From Caprimulgus europaeus (Eukaryota > Chordata > Aves > Caprimulgiformes > Caprimulgidae): DNA of 64,000 nt. Where the stretch lies: the NCBI GenBank assembly GCA_907165065.1, contig OU015523.1:14135834-14199833 (forward strand). The letters run 5' to 3'. The notes beneath the pieces are model-generated. The model worked only from the letters and a program-made list of their open reading frames with translations, was not told the DNA's origin and ran no database searches. Positions within the stretch are counted from its first letter, which is position 1. Every line of letters begins with the position of its first letter. Below, piece after piece: positions 12,152 to 27,411 of this stretch. The translations under genes were made by a program, and so were the position numbers.

Positions 12152-15100
12152 GCAGGAAAAAAAGAGAAGAAAAAAGCCCAGACAACTGCACAGATTATGC
12201 ACATTTGCAATCCTCCTGGGATGCAATTTGAAGCTGGCATGGCATAAAGGTGAAACATATTACTGTGCAACTTTGAAAAAAGCTCCGTTTGCCCATATGC
12301 AAATGTCCCGATTAAACTGTCAGGCTATTCACAGAAACATGCATGGAATTCATCCTCAGCTAGTAAGAAGGAGCACAACGTGGATGGGAAAGGAAAAAAC
12401 TTTTGTTGTGTACTACATGACTGAATGCTTAGATTAGTGTTTTCTTGAATCTCATCCACCCCTCCCGCTGACTTTTATGCTACTGGCATTCAAAAGAAAG
12501 TAGATTTTACCATGACAATAACAATGACAACCTCTCCAAGTACAGTACCAAAGGGGAAGGCAATGGCAGAAGGAAATGGCAGTGGGTGGACTCCTGGAAG
12601 TTGCTATAGAAAATGTGAAAGTGCATCAGTGAGGCACCTCAAGAACGGCTTGAAGGCAGTTTTCTATTTGCCAAAGCTGCCATACATAGACCTACATAAA
12701 GCTAGAAAGGTATGGCTCACAAAGGTGATCTTTTTTGTTTGCCAAAACCATAAAATAACTGATCCCAGCAAGCACATGATGTAGCAGAGCTACAAAGATG
12801 TACAGAATACTGAAGACTGCAGGACACACACAAATGGCTATGATGTAAATTTACAATATATTTAGTAAGGGTTTTTTGTGCAGCCACTAGATGTCCCTTT
12901 CTGCAAAGCCAATGTGTACAGCTTCAACGCTCACATCTGAAAGATCTCACAGAATCTGATTTTCTCCAGTGTCCTTTAAAATCACAGTACCTCAAAGACC
13001 ATTGCACAGCAATGACTACCATTTCTAGTGATGATGAAACCACCACAGCTACTGTAACACAGCAGTAGCTCAGTGTGTAGCCTTCACCTGAAGGAAAACC
13101 ACCTAGGATGCTGGGATCCAAGCTCTTTATGGAAACTTACAGTGTGGTCTTCCACAGGAATAACGAGCAGAGTGAACCCCAAAGGCTCTGTCTTGCTTTC
13201 ATGCTTATGGGGCAAAGAGAATAATCATCTTATATCCTTGAGAACTGGTAGGCTGATACAGATACAGATTGAGTTTTTGCCTCTATTTTCTATAGTAGTA
13301 TTTGGAAAATTGTTTGGTAACCCATCTCACTGATACTTAGACAAGATTAACTAGAACTAGCTTGATATTGCTGACTAGTTTGTCTTCCTGACAAGCTTCC
13401 CAGGCCTTGCATTGAGAAGAACACATGCTTTGAGAGACAGTAGAAAAGTTGGAGGCATTATATCTCATATAGAATATGGTATCTTTATATTCTTATCATC
13501 AAAAGGACAAGCACCTCCCTAGGTGGGAGAACACCCCTGGGCTAAGGCAAAAATGTTTTGAAATTAGGATTGTTAGGCTTTCTTCCTGCTTCTGGAGCTG
13601 TCTCTCTGTGCATCTGTAACCCAGCCACTAGTTCCTGGGAGTACCACAAACCTAAGTAATCTGCTGCTGCTGGAGACAAGTATTACCATCTACTCACTAC
13701 TTTCTACCTCTAACATGTGTAGTTTTGGAAATCTCTAATCCTCGTTCTCCACACCAAGTGTTAGATGACCACAGCTTCCCGGCTGTATCAAAAGGATGTA
13801 TTAGGTTCTTCAGACAGTCATTTAGTCTACTCCTTTTCCTTGTGGTGGGAACAATTTATCTACACTATCTCTTCAGAAATTTGTCTAACAAGTTTGCAAA
13901 AAACAACAATATGGGGGATTTCCACTCCCTCCACAGACAGACTGCCTACTATCTTTCTAGCAAGAAAGTTTTCCTAGTATTTAACTTTGTAACTAGTTAC
14001 CCATCTTTTCCGCAGAGAACTATTGACCACTTTCCTCCTTATAGCACTCTCTCATATTTTGGAAGGTGCCTCACTTTTCTTCTTTAAACCTGTCTTTTCC
14101 AGAAAGTACAAAATCAGGTCTCCCAAACACCCTCACGGGGTCTGTACATGTACTCTCCTCATTCTCATTTTCTTCTGTCTTCTACCCATTTTGACCTTCT
14201 TTCACTTAAAATGCAGTGCCCTAAAGTGGATAAAGTACTCTAGCTGACTGAAGTGAATGGAACAGTTGCCTGAGACACTTCATATATGATACTCTTTAAA
14301 GATCTCACAGAATAAATAAAATCAAGCAAAACAAGCCCTGTTATCAAAACAAAACTCTACAGATTTTCCTTATGAAAGACAAGTCTCAGTACAGAATCCT
14401 TAATTTGGAATGAAAATCTCAACTCTTGCATAAACATGACAGTTCAGTGGAAATACAGCATTTTCATCAGAACACATGTAAACTACTACAGCTCCACAAT
14501 TTCCATAGGAAGTTTTCTTATTTCCATACCTTAGTGTTTCCTGTTCCAAACTTAGTACCATAATCATGGGTTCTCTCTTCAGCTCCAATGACCTGATCTA
14601 TTCCTAGTGATGAATTTCTATTTTCTGTTGTTTTAAAGTTAGTTATGCTAAAATAAAACTGGATCTAGAGAAAAAAAATTATAGTGTATAAACATTAGAT
14701 ATGTATACACAACATTAGTCTTGCATCAAGTTCCAGCTTTTTGGAACCAAATTTAGGGGAGCAACATTTTTTCCACTCAAGGAAGTTGCTTGAACTCAAA
14801 TCCTGAAAACTTGGCTGACTTCTCCGTACAACTCAATGATGCCAGAGAGGCTGATTTAGCCAATCTTGCTCAGACTGGTTCTCCTGAATATTTGGTCTCA
14901 TTCTGAGCAGAGGCCTACAAGAGGAAAAGCTTGTATGGAGTTTCAGAAACAGAGAAGAACATTTGTATCCTCAGCAGGAGATCTGACCAGGAGCAGCCCT
15001 TGCTTTCTGTTGCTTTAAAGGTTTGCTGGAGTTTTCACCCAATCATCTGCTTGAACATCTTGAAAATCAGTATCTCCTTCTATAATATCTATCCAAAACA

Positions 15101-15639
15101 AACACCAGATGACACTACATGAATTGCCCTAACCCTACCAGATTGTTGTTAGAATCAAAATATGTAGCAGTCTACATTTAACAGGAAGTACTGTATTTTT
15201 ACCAGCACAACATCTATTAATGTGTCAGTAATACACTCTATGGAAGAAAGAATCACTGCGTTCAGAAAGCTGTCAAACTTCTCTAAATTTCGTAGTCTAA
15301 TAACTATGTTTATTTGAAAGACAGAAATGCATGCATACACAAACACAACCTTATTCTCCAAGGAGCAAATATATTGAGTAGATGGCTACTGAAAAAGGGT
15401 TTGCCTAAATTTTGTTCAGGAGAGAGGCTTTTTCTGCAGACTTGAGAATGTTCAGCAAATTTCCTGCGGATGATTTATTCAGTTAATTGCCCTGTCCTTT
15501 TCAGCATCTACTTAATGACGAGATACCCATTTTACATACAACTGAAGACTAAACCAGAGGTGTTCCGTACATAAAATGCCTTCAATATCCAGTGGCCATA
15601 AATCCCCAATGTCAAGCATAAAAGCCTCTATTTCAGCCT

Positions 15640-15875
15640 GCACACTTGGGGAGCAGGCAGGGAATCGCCTTCCTAAGCTACACCTGAAAGACTGCGGGAG
15701 GAGTCTGGCAGCACTAATCCTGTTGCTCTGCAGTCTGCAGGTGGCAATGTCTGTGCCTCAGTTTGCTTCACGTGCAGAACAAGGACAGCATCACGCACCC
15801 AATTATGCAGAAGGACTGTCTGCCTTAATTGATCTTAACAAATTGTTTATCCTTTGATAAAGAACACTACAGGAA
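15640..15875 (-). mobile_element. Old L3/MIR-like fragment
   Basis: The + strand shows 'tctgtgcctcagtttgc', then 'gcagaacaaggacagcat', then 'ttaattgatcttaacaaattgtttatcctttgataaagaacacta'. This follows the reverse-complement order of L3/MIR tails: ctgtgcctcagtttcc, aaaacaaggataa, ttaattaatgtttgtaaagcgctttgagatcctttgatgaaagg. The boundaries are approximate. Confidence 0.45.
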
Positions 15876-16630
15876 GATCAAGAATTAACTCCATTGCTCT
15901 CTTCCAATTTTCTTCTCCAGGCTTACAACAACGAAGCTTTCCTCTCACACTACCCTAGTGCCTTGATTCCTTTACGCCTCCTTTTTCACCAGGGAAAAAC
16001 TAGCTCCAATTCATAGCAGTCTGGTGACTAAGGGCTTTGAAGTGTTACAGTACATTCAGCTATTTTTAAGTTAAAGAAATACTCTGTTTTTAGCCACAGA
16101 ATTTACTTTTCCCACTTTCACTCCAGTTTGTATTCTTGCTATTTTAGGAACTCCAAAGATACTGTAAAGGGGGCATACTCAAAAGCCACTTTTATTTCCA
16201 GGCACATAGTTGAGGTCCAGTCCAATATACGTCCACTGTAAACACTGGCACATGTATACTCTCAGCCCTTATCTGCAGACTCTCTGCTGCCACAGCCATG
16301 CCATCATAACCCCCCAGCACAGACACAGACACAGACTACATTGATAGGGGACGGTTCTTCTGTAGGTATCTACACCACCTTCAAGCAACATATACTGTGT
16401 TAACAGAAGAACCACTGACACTGTCATCACAGCTACATTAATGAGAATTTCACCAGGCTAGTCATATCATTACAAGAGTGTTAATTTCTGTGCCCCAGCC
16501 AGCTGTAACCTACTTATGTTAGCAAAAGATAGGATCACCAAATAGCATTTTAATGCTCTTTTTAAAAAAACTTAAAGGGAGAAAACTATTTGTACAACTG
16601 CCCTCTTGTAACTGGAAGCAGAGAAAAGTT

Positions 16631-16790
16631 GTGGCTGCCCCCTCCCTGGAAGTGTTCAAGGCCAGGCTGGATGAGGCTTTGAGCAACCTGGTCTAGCAGA
16701 AGGTGTCCCTGCTGATGGCAGGGGGTTTGGAACTGGATGATCCTTTAAAGTCCTTTTCAACCCAAACCACTCTGTCTATGATTCGATGAA
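16631..16790 (+). mobile_element. CR1 LINE 3'-end fragment
   Basis: The sequence contains the CR1 3' signature: 'cctccctggaagtgttcaaggccaggctggatgaggctttgagcaacctggtcta', then 'ggaactggatgatccttt', then 'ttcaacccaaaccactctgtctatgattcgatga', ending in degenerate ATTCTATG octamers. It is 5'-truncated to about 160 bp, as is usual for CR1. The degenerate tail and several stops indicate an old copy. Confidence 0.9.
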
Positions 16791-19700
16791 AACAACGTGG
16801 CCACATGATGGCACCATTTCCTAGGGAGAGAAACGAGGTGGTGCTCATCCCTTCTTCAGTCGGGAACGTTTTCAGGTTCTACATGAAAACGGTTTCAATC
16901 GTGCTCGCTTGTTCCCAGAGAGCTCACACACGATGCTGCCAAGCCCCAGAATGGCCCAACTGTTTTAATTGGCTCTAAGTTTAAAGGCAGTTTGGCTCTT
17001 TAAAAATCTAGGTGTATCTATTGCTAGTTTCCTCTCAGTGCTGGGTGCCATTACTCAGAGGGCATGCTGCACTAGCTGACCTGCAGCAAGAGAGCCACTG
17101 AACAGGGAAAAGGTGAGATGGGCCAGCAATGCCGGAGAAGTTACAGTGTGAAAACCCCCCATTCCAAGAACGAAGAGGGGGACGCTTCTTGGAAAAAAAA
17201 AAAATGAAAAACTTTTTGGAAAATGTAGGCAAATAAGGGGATTTATTTTGCTATTCTGTGGTCCTGATTAAAATCTTACTGTAGTCATTAAGAATACCTT
17301 CACCTGCTTTAAGGGCTTTTGTTTAAATCCTAATAGTGTATTTCAGACTGAATACCCATAAAGAAAGTGAACAGGGATTGCTTTTGGTCATCTCGCTGTG
17401 GTGGACTCTATAAACTTCTGTTCTCTCTCAGAAGCATTGTTTAGGGAGGAGAAGGGGGTGGGGTTGGAGATGGGAGCCTAGTCTGGAGTAGGAATGAATT
17501 AGAAGGATAATAAGCTCAAATATTAATATTTTAATAAACAAGTCTCCAAAAGAGACAATTGCTCTTCCATGAACTCTTTCACGTTTGCCCTGTATTGTTA
17601 TGTTTTTCCCCCAGGCAGAAAGACAAGGAGGAAAAGCTTATCAGTTTGAGTGTGGTTAAACACAGTAAGCCTGAAAGCCTGTGGGCTTTGGTTAAAAGGA
17701 AAATATAGATTAAAACCTCTTAAGATAATTACCTGTTTAGAAGGTTTCTATTCAAGCTAGAATCCTCTACAGGGAGTGTTTGTAGCAGTCTGTTAGGAAA
17801 AGGGTGCAGTCAGAAATGGTTGACTTCTGTGGGAGAGCTGCTGCCTGTGGAAGAGCACTGCTTACACCCTCCATCCTTCCAGAAAGGAAAAATCTCCTTT
17901 CGATGCAGGAGATTCTGTTCTGGTCACAGAACTACTGGATGATGGGAGAAATAAAGAATGGATGAAAAACTGTAAATGCCAGTCCTCAGGGCTAGGAAAA
18001 GGATTCTTTTATCTCTTCTAGTGGCTGCATCTTAGCCCTGAGTAGAGGAAAGCTATCACATGAAAATGATAGATTTTATTTGGTTATTTTTTCCATTTAT
18101 CTTTTTTATCTATTAGTGAAAGGATAATTGTTAACTAGTACAACTGGGTGCTTTGGTGAATATTTCAACTTAGAAATATTGTGAGAGAGATAGTCATACT
18201 GTTTTGGACTATGGCTTCTTTATTTTGAGCTTATGGAATGAGTGTTCAGGCCTGCTTATAATTCATATTTAAATATCAGTGGGAAACAGCACATGCTCAC
18301 GTCAACAGCACTGAAGGCCATAGGGAAAATTTCTGTCCTCAGTGAGACCTCTGCAATCCTTGAGAGCAGACTTATTTCCAAAATCACCTACTTAGTTTTG
18401 ATAGAAAATGTATGCTTTAAATTAATAAAGGCAAGAAACAAGAACACAGAATTCATGGGTGGCTTGATATCATCAGATGGCTCTGTAATATTAAATGTAC
18501 ATTGCTCTGGATCCAATGTTTTTTTTTTTCCCCTCCACAGGGAAAAGGCTCTAGAATTACATGTATACACAAGCATACAGACACCAACAGGTGATAGTAA
18601 TACAGTGGATGAGAGTTATTTCTCAGGTCTGCCTTCAGGCACATTCTACCCTCTACTCAGCCAAAAACATTAGAGATAGCATCTGGGAGTTTTACTTTTG
18701 AATACAGGGAATATGCCCTGTTTTGAAACACCACGTATGATCAAAGCACAGGTTTTTTGTTAAAGTTGACACAGTTGCACACACAGGCATGAAGCTGTGG
18801 GGAGAAGTCCCTTGCTCTGTTTTTATTTTCTCTATCATACCCCTTTTCACACGAAAATTGCTACTTTGTGGTTTTTTCTCTATCTGTGTAACATCAATAA
18901 ATTACACGTTATCACTCCTATCATCTAGGTATAAAGAGCCTTTCAAGATTTTTAATAGATGCACAATATTGCTACACTTACATTTTCCCTGGTTAAGAAC
19001 TCAAAAATAGCTGTTGTGAGATTACTCTTAATTTATACTACTTCTCTCTTGCGGGCTTTCAAGAAGAAGCATTTCACCACATGTCACAGATTGATAGAGA
19101 GTATATATTGAGCACCCCAGCCGGGCAGAGATCCTTTCAGTGTCTAACACAACAAAGCTGGGATGAGTATGGGTTCTAGGATTTGTTTATCCTTTTTTTC
19201 ATAGGCACAGTTAATTCCTCAAGGAGCTATTTGTGCTGACAGATTAACTAGAGATCTTGAATTCTCTTTGTGTTCCAGTTCCTGAGTGGTAGATACATTA
19301 GACGAGATCTCATGTTATTTTAGCCTCGTAAACGACTTTGTGGACAATGAAAACAGTCACAGAAAACATAAATGAAAAGGTGGTGCAATGGCATTCCCTC
19401 TAGAAACAACAGAAACTGGCATCCTTGGGAACCTGAACACACAGTGCCATTCAGAACACATCCCTGTGGTCAACCATGCACCAGGCTACGAGGCAAATAC
19501 CCTGCTGCAAATGAAGGAGTTTAGTAGCACTCCAATGGCTTAAAACTTACTTTCACCTATGGAGTAGATCAAAAACCACATTTCTTGTGGAAATACAATG
19601 ATTTTCCCCCACAACATCCCCTAGCACACTTTATAAACATTAGTAGGTGGTATTAAGCAGTACCTTGGTTTTATGGTTCAGGTTTTCTCCCAGTACCATG

Positions 19701-20578
19701 TTAAGGCTACACTTCAAAAATGTTTTGAATGAAAGAGCTCTCTTTGCTCAGCTGGAAACAATACAAGAACTGTTTTGGTTTTCTCTCATTCGAATACTGC
19801 TCTGGCTCTACCTTGTTCTAAAGTTACTGAGTGGGATCACGGCACAAAGATTACATGGCCACTCTACTGTAGCTAAACAAGGGAAAAGAGAAGAAAGTGA
19901 CTATGGAAGCTTAGATGAAAAGAACAGAAAGTTCCAATGCTAGACAGATCACAGTGGTGAAAAGGAACAGAAGGTGGTCAGGTCTATTTTACGCCTGTAA
20001 CTTCGGAGTTGTTGTAACAAACCAGGCAACTAATGCACCAGTCCAGGTTTCTGAAAGCATGGAAGGTGTCTCCCTATAGCACACAAAGAACTAACCAAGA
20101 GAGATGTCAGCATCGAGTCACACAGGGTTTTAACACCACACAGCAGGACAAGGGGAGATGGAGGTGTAGCTGCATTAGTTTCCTTCAAGTAAGAGTCACC
20201 TGTCAAATACTAGAAAATCTTTTCTGTTTGACTCTGCTCCATGAAGTGTCCCTCTGCAGACCTTATTAGGGAAATAGTACATCTGGCTTAGTCTTCTCAC
20301 CCGATTAGGACAGAGGAGATGACAGCAGTAGCATGTGTGGTAAAGACATGAAATAACAATGATTGGCGTGATTATGTTTGACATCCTTCAAGCAGAACAT
20401 ATAAAGTGGCAGTTTTGCTATGTGAAACTTCAGGATGAACAACCATTAAAAGGAAAGAAAGAAGAGGAAGTTAGTCAGAAAGAGTCTGAAAGCAAAAGAT
20501 AAGGAATTAAAATCCTTAAGATCAGCAGGGAGGTGGCCTTAATAATACTTTATTAGAGTCCATATGCACATCCAAGGA

Positions 20579-20600
20579 CAACAACAACAACAACAAAAAA
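20579..20600 (+). repeat. (CAA)n short microsatellite
   Basis: About six consecutive CAA units followed by an A run. A simple repeat inside the 19 kb ZBTB20 intron. Confidence 0.7.
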
Positions 20601-23600
20601 GTATAAACTGCTACAATGGTTAAATAACAAAGTATAACAGTTCATTAAAGCTGAAAATGTACCCTTCCAAACATGGAAATCATGCCCAAGTGACACTAAT
20701 AGAACTGAGCATAAACTGTAGCAGGCTAGATGTAAAACAAAGATTAGGCAGGGCAAAGAGGAAATTTAAAGGAAAAAACACTAAAGGTATAAGGACAAAT
20801 ACTGTAATAAAATGTTATTTAAACACATCAGACAGAGAAAGCTTACAGGGCAATAACCACTATTTAAGAAGTGCTGTAGATTATGTAGATTGACAGATCA
20901 AGTAGGCAAGTAGTAGACTCAGTGGGTTAGCTAGACTACTGATCTATGAAAGCAGTAATCAAAGAGGTTAAAGAAATTCTGCAGTGGAATTGACATTATT
21001 ACTTTAACTTTCAGAATGGAGGATGACGGAAGAAGGTAAGCTAGCTCAACAGGGAGAAGAGGAAGGCACCGTTTTGGAGACTGTTATTAAAAAAAACCCC
21101 ATACACAAAACCAAACAGACAAATCCCAAACAACAACAGAGTACCAGAACATCTTAATACATTGAACTGTGATAGACAGCTGTATAGTATTCATTAGTCA
21201 CTCATGAAATGAGTGAAGCTGTTGAAACTCATCCAATGCATAAAGGAAGGATTTAGCAGAAGACTCACAACTTAAAAGAATCATAATAAAAATCTATGGG
21301 GGGCAGACTCTGAAGACAGGGACAGGTAAACTCAGAAAGAGACTGCAGATGTCCTACAGGACAGTTACAGCACGTCTCAGTGGCTGCAGGATGACTTACA
21401 AACAGAAATATCACAGTATTATCAACTCAGTCACCTCAAAACCTTAAGAACGGAAGCTATGGAATTGTAAAGAGCAATAAGATTTTTTATCCTTTTCCCT
21501 GGTACTTAGAAAGAATAGATACACTGGGGACATATCTCCAAGTATATTTCTTCCCCTGAAATCAGGAAAGCTAGACACTTGCACAGCTGTTTTAACCCAA
21601 AGCTGAAATTATGCCTGTTATCACTGAGAGTTCTCTAAATGAAGAGCAGTTAGAAAAGCACTGAATACCACAAGAATTGACAACCTAGCATCAAGCCAGT
21701 ATCACAGGGTCATCAAAGAAGAGAATCAATATTTAGGATAATTAGACAAATTTTCATAAGCACCTATGTGTTATAAATGTGATTTATGCATCAGTGAAAC
21801 TTAGGCTCCAAAGTCACACAGTTGCTTCTGAAAACATACTCAGTGACTTCATAACTGAAGTACCATATGCTATTAGTCATTTCTCATGAGAAGAAAAGCC
21901 CAAGAGACCAACCTGACAAAACTCACTTAATGTACTGATTAGGAATAGAGAGACCAGCTCCTATCAGTAGTACAACATTTTACACCGTCAATTCTTCAGT
22001 GTATTGTGATGACTTTTTCACCAGAGGCAGGGTGAGCTCAGCTTACAGTTGTACTTGTGCTTACTTCTGTCTCTACACAATTCAAACAGCATATATCTGC
22101 TTCTATGAAAACACAAGTAATTCCTGGCTGGTATTTCTTTAAATAATCTTATAAACAGAAATAGAAACCTACAGGACATAGAAACTACTTAGGGCTGTTA
22201 AAAGGAGAAGCATTTACTAAACAAAATTTCAAATGTTCTGCAAGACGAAAGTATAATTAAATGTTGTGACATCAGTATTTGGGAACTATGGATGTCCTTG
22301 CTTTCAGTTTAGCTTGCTACAGAAAAGGCCTGTATCATTATTATTGTATCATCTAAAATAGATATCTAAACATACATCATTTCTTAGGTCACCAAAACCA
22401 ACCTAAAAATATTCAGCATTAGCTCACACATACCATACATAGATTAGCAAGAATACAGATAAAATTATTATTGACATACTGCCTGAAAACGAGGAAGCTG
22501 GTAGAATCAGGGCTCTCCTCCTCCCCTCTGAGAGTGAAGATCATTTGAAAGCTCTAGAGCAGTTCATAGGGAATCACAGCCACAAATTTCCAGAGGCAGA
22601 GGGAAGACCATAAGGGCATGTAACTGTTCTTTTCCTGCCACATAACCTCAAATTGAAACACAGGAAACCTAAAACATAAAGATGAGGCCAAACCACCTTC
22701 AGATCCATCTAGCCTCTACATTAGCCCCAGGCAAATCAAGTTTGTTGATTCATGGGAAGGGAATGGTGGGTCCCTCTAGCTGCTCAAGAAAATGAAAACA
22801 CAAAGTTTCCACATCCACTCTCAATGCTCTGTGGAGTTCAGGAACCTTGTGAGGCTCCCACTCTGCCTTTCCCCATTAGGCTGGAAGGCTATCAAGCTAC
22901 AAAAATCAGAACTTGGAAGAAGAAAAAGAAATCAGACTTCCTCAAAGTTCCCATCCTGTGAAAGCTGAAAAATGCTGGAATCGGACCAAGTCAGCCACGT
23001 CACTTGAGTATGTATGGACAAAGAGTTCAGAGGCGGTCCATCACCAACAGTGTTTATAAAGGGCATTCTATTTAATACATGAACACTCCCTGGTCCCTTG
23101 CTAAAACATAACTTTAGAAAGTCCTCCCCCATCTCAATGTCTTGCCAATATTGTTTCATGGATTTTTCAAAAAATATCATGCCTCACTCTCCTTCTCAAC
23201 TTTCATTCCCTACCAGAATCTCAGGTCTCTGCAAGAATCCTGTGTTCTCTAAAATAATAAAAATTGCTTCAGCAGCTTTTCCAGTGATTGTCCAACCTGC
23301 CTCTCAGTCCCATGGAAGCTCTTTGCAAAGATGTTGCTTTTCCCTTGTCTGGAACAAATTCCTTCACAGATGGACCATCCAATGTCTAAGAATAACTCTT
23401 TTAACTATCAATAGAGACAAAGAGATTCAGTTGCACTGTTCCCGTGGGATTCCTTTGAGTTTGGGCACATCTGTTAAGATGCATACATCAGAGCCTGAAT
23501 GAAGTTTTTGTCTGATTGTATCTCTGAGAACTCGTAAAACTTTCTGCCAAAATGATCTTATCTCTTGGCACTTGCAAAACATATATAGTTATAGATGCCT

Positions 23601-26600
23601 TCTGAAGGACTACTGAAGCAAGTGGCCTATACAGACCAAATCAGTTTAAATATAGCCAAGTCCTGCCGACTTCCTTCCCTCTCAGCAAAATCTTTAGATG
23701 CTTTACCTGTGGCAGTTCAGCCTTCAAACTAGGACCCCACCAACTTTATGCATTCTCTTCCAAAAGCAAGAAAGTATGTGGAAAACAGCAAATGGCACCA
23801 ATCTCATGTGCTTTCCTTTGCTTCTCTGTAACCTTTCCAGAATCTGTGCCTCCATGCTCGTCCTTGTAGCTTTTTGCACAAACATCTTTCTTTTGGGTAA
23901 GCAGCTACATGTGTTTGTGACAGCTGAGTAGCTAGAGGTGTAACTCATTTGGAGCTCTATCAGCAAACTCTATGACTTAATTCCAAATTAATTCAAAGTG
24001 GTGCTTTTTATCTGCCAAGCCCTACATGAAAACAGTTACCTCAGGAAGCAACTGTGCCTCTAACTTGTTCCTCCAACTGCATTCCATGGACTAGCATTTC
24101 CCAAGACTGAAAGAGGTGGGAACTAGACACAATGCATGCTAGGTTCTGGATTTTGCTTCAAGGATTCACCTGTGCTGGAAATATACCATAATGTTCAAAC
24201 CCAGAAATCTAGGACCGAGTCCTGCAAGGGTCAGAAGTAATGTGATTTAATTGGGAATAAGTGTCACCAGAAAGAGCACATAGAATGTATTACACTACAG
24301 CATTAACCCCTAAATTAAGTTGTGTGTCATATATGACTTTACCTAGATTTTTTTTGCTAAGTACTCATTTCAGTAAGACTGGCATTCAGACTATTGCTTA
24401 GGCTTTCTTCACCTCTGCCTTTTACAGCTGAGGAGCAGATGGCTATCACAGAGTTTTTATTTCCTATGCTTGGAAAAAGTATTTTGATTTGAATCATTCC
24501 AAAAGCACCCTGATTTTTTAAAGTAGATTGGCTTCTGAATATTTCTCACAATAAATATGTGGTGGTGTTTTCTGCCAAGCACTAGTGACTGTGCATGCAA
24601 AACGGTCAGTGAAGATTTCAAACTGATTTGAATAGGTGGCCCATAAAATCCAAGTCTTTTTTCCAGATACATGAACGAGGGCTTATGGAACCATCTGTAC
24701 ATCAGTGCATTTTTCCAAGAATTGATATACCTTACCATACTGACTCTTTCTGGGTGTTTCTGGTATTTTCAATGCAAATTCCTCTCAAACTTCCCATCTA
24801 ATACTATTTTAAAGTATTTTTTAATTAAAATTTATTAAATTATTTATCATTCACTAGAAAACTCCCCACCAGAATGAAGAATGTCCTTTGAAAATGAAAT
24901 ATAATCTGCCCAGTTGCAGGGGTAGAGGCAGTATGGTGATCAGGGCAGGGGAGGAGAAGCAACGCTGCAGTGTCTAGAAAGCAGAGAGAAGGACAGGAGG
25001 TGCTGCTGGCCCAAGAAGTAAAGCGTCATCACAGGTGCAAAAGTTGAGAAGAAAAAAGATGAGCCAATGTAGCTCTGAAAGGAGCCGAAGGGAAGGACAA
25101 AGGGAGGAATTCTAGAGTGAGGGCAAAGATTTAGTCCAAAAGGCAGGGGAGGCAAGAGGTAAGGAGAAGGAGTTTGTAATGACAGGGAAGCCCATTTTTA
25201 AATGTTGGGAGCCACAACGCTAATCTCTTGGGTCAATGAATGTATTCCAACACTAAGGATTGAGGCAATATTAAAAAAACCTCACCACATAACGTGGGAG
25301 ATAGCTATAGTAAATATGCAGTAAATATTCATCATGCCTCATTTTCAATTCATGTGAGAAATTGGCATTGCTATTTTGCAAGGGCATGCCAAACACTAAT
25401 TATATGCATACCACCCCAAACAAATACAGCCTGATAAAGGTTATTACCCATCAGAAATAACTGGAGTTTTTCCATTGGTTTCAAAGCACATAGAATCAAC
25501 TAACAGATATCGACACCACAAGATATTTTACAATTTCATGAATTTTTGCAGGACTCTAACTGTATTTTGGGAACTTAATTTCAACAGTTCCTGAGATAGG
25601 ACAATATTAATGATGAAATTAAACCTATTTTCAGAAAAAAAAAACCCCAAACCCAAAACCAAAAAACAGTTTAAGTGTGAAAGGAGCATCTAATCTGGGT
25701 TTGCAGTTTATTCATATCGGTATTGGGAATTTAGTAGGAAAGGAACATGATTTGGGGGCATTAAAAACTTTGGGGTCTAAAAGACTCTTTCCACAGGACA
25801 GGTAGAGCATGAAGAGCTGCAGGCTCCACCTCCCCCTACTGCCCTCTGCCAATATGCCTCACCCCTGAACTTGGCGACCTCAGAAAGCAAAAGCAGGAGT
25901 TCATTCTCCAAGTTTCCCTACAATCCCTGCTGGCCTCTGTCCTAAGGTTGCTTTCATGGGTTTCCATTTGTACTGTCAAAAAACATCAGTGTGAGGTTTC
26001 AAATCCCATTTACTAATGAACTCTTTCATCTTTGTGAATGGGATAAAGAGATTCTTTGTTTGAAAATAAGGATTATTTTTTCTTGTTGTTCTGCTCATTT
26101 TTTGCATCTTTTCACAAGCTTTTTGTCTTCAGAAAACACTACAAGACAAAACTGTACCCCAGTTTTAACAAAGAGCCCGACATCTCCAATTTGAAGAGAA
26201 TTCTTGTATATATTAAATTGCATGCTGCCTGCTGCTCAATTGTTTCACATCTCTGTCTTCTCCCCAGATCACCAGGTAAGATTTAAGAAAGTCTCCCCAA
26301 TGTTTACCAGCTCTATTAAAATCAAGATCTCTGGAAGCAGCTCATAATGAATAAAGTCAGAAGCCAACAGGAATGAATTGCAGCTAAAGTGATTTTGATA
26401 GTGATGATCCCTCTAACCCGCCTGCTTCCAAGCTTGGCCCTGAGGCAGGATTTTTGAAATAAAAAAAGAGAAAAGGATATACATACTTTCTAATCTGATT
26501 TTTTATTGTCATGCCCTGATTTTTTTTTACAGGCCTTTGCAAAGCCTAGTTGGATTCTAAGGTCTTGAAACCTGGTGTCATCATCTTTCTTTTTTCCCCC

Positions 26601-27411
26601 TTGTAAAATTTACAACATCCTAAAATCACCACAGAAGAGGTAAACCATATATTCTGAAACTAGTGAATGTGAGGTTGCACATTCTTGCCCAAGAGATTTC
26701 TGGGCAGGGACGACTGTGAAATGACAATGTTTTGAAGAGCTGACAGGGTAAGTTCTGACTTTCTAAAATCCAGTTTTAATCACTCCCTCCCTTATTTTTG
26801 TATTTTTTGGCAAAATGGAAAAGAACATTTTTAAAAGGCCAGTTAACCCATGCTGAGTAATCTGAAAGCAAATGCAATCAAAACAAGGGCCTTAAACTGG
26901 TACAACCACACAGGTCTACATAGATTTTCCAGACTCTCACAGACTGATCCTCTCCACAAAACACTCCCCTCTTTCTTCATGGAAATCCTTTACAATTCAG
27001 GGTATTAGAGCCAGACACTTGTTTTCTCCCATTGCAATACAGCACAGGCTTAAAATCCCCAGTCAGTAGATATGCTTGGGTAACAAGAAGCTTGTGACTA
27101 CCTGGGGAGGAATAACTACAGCTCTAGGTGGAAAGAGACACGCTTCAGGGGTCTTCCCTTTTTAATTTGTAAAAAGTAGCAACCTGACCTGACAACACAC
27201 ACTCAGCTTCCTCTGACTGATTGCATTATCATGACCCTAACACAAAACGCTCTGTTTCAGTGGTAATTCCCAAAGAAGGGAAATGGTAAGCCCTGAGGAA
27301 GTCCTGCTCATGCCATTATGGAAAGAGCAGCCAACTGGAAAATATAGTCCGTAGCAAGGAGCGTATTTTCAAGAAGCCCAGTGCAACCCAGCAGCATGTT
27401 GGTGTACTCAC

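Larger units (their letters stand above)
8164..27411 (-). other. ZBTB20: ZBTB20 intron (phase 1), about 19.2 kb
   Basis: The donor is GTGAGT at 27411-27406 and the acceptor is TTTTGCCACAG ending at 8164. Joining T from the upstream exon to GT of the downstream exon makes the cysteine of SSDCNISCKGM, as expected for ZBTB20. Open frames in this interval are short and lack codon bias or family similarity. It holds a CR1 fragment at 16631-16790, an L3/MIR-like fragment near 15640-15875, poly-A runs and a (CAA)n run. I see nothing else supportable in 8164-15600 or 16800-27400. Confidence 0.9.
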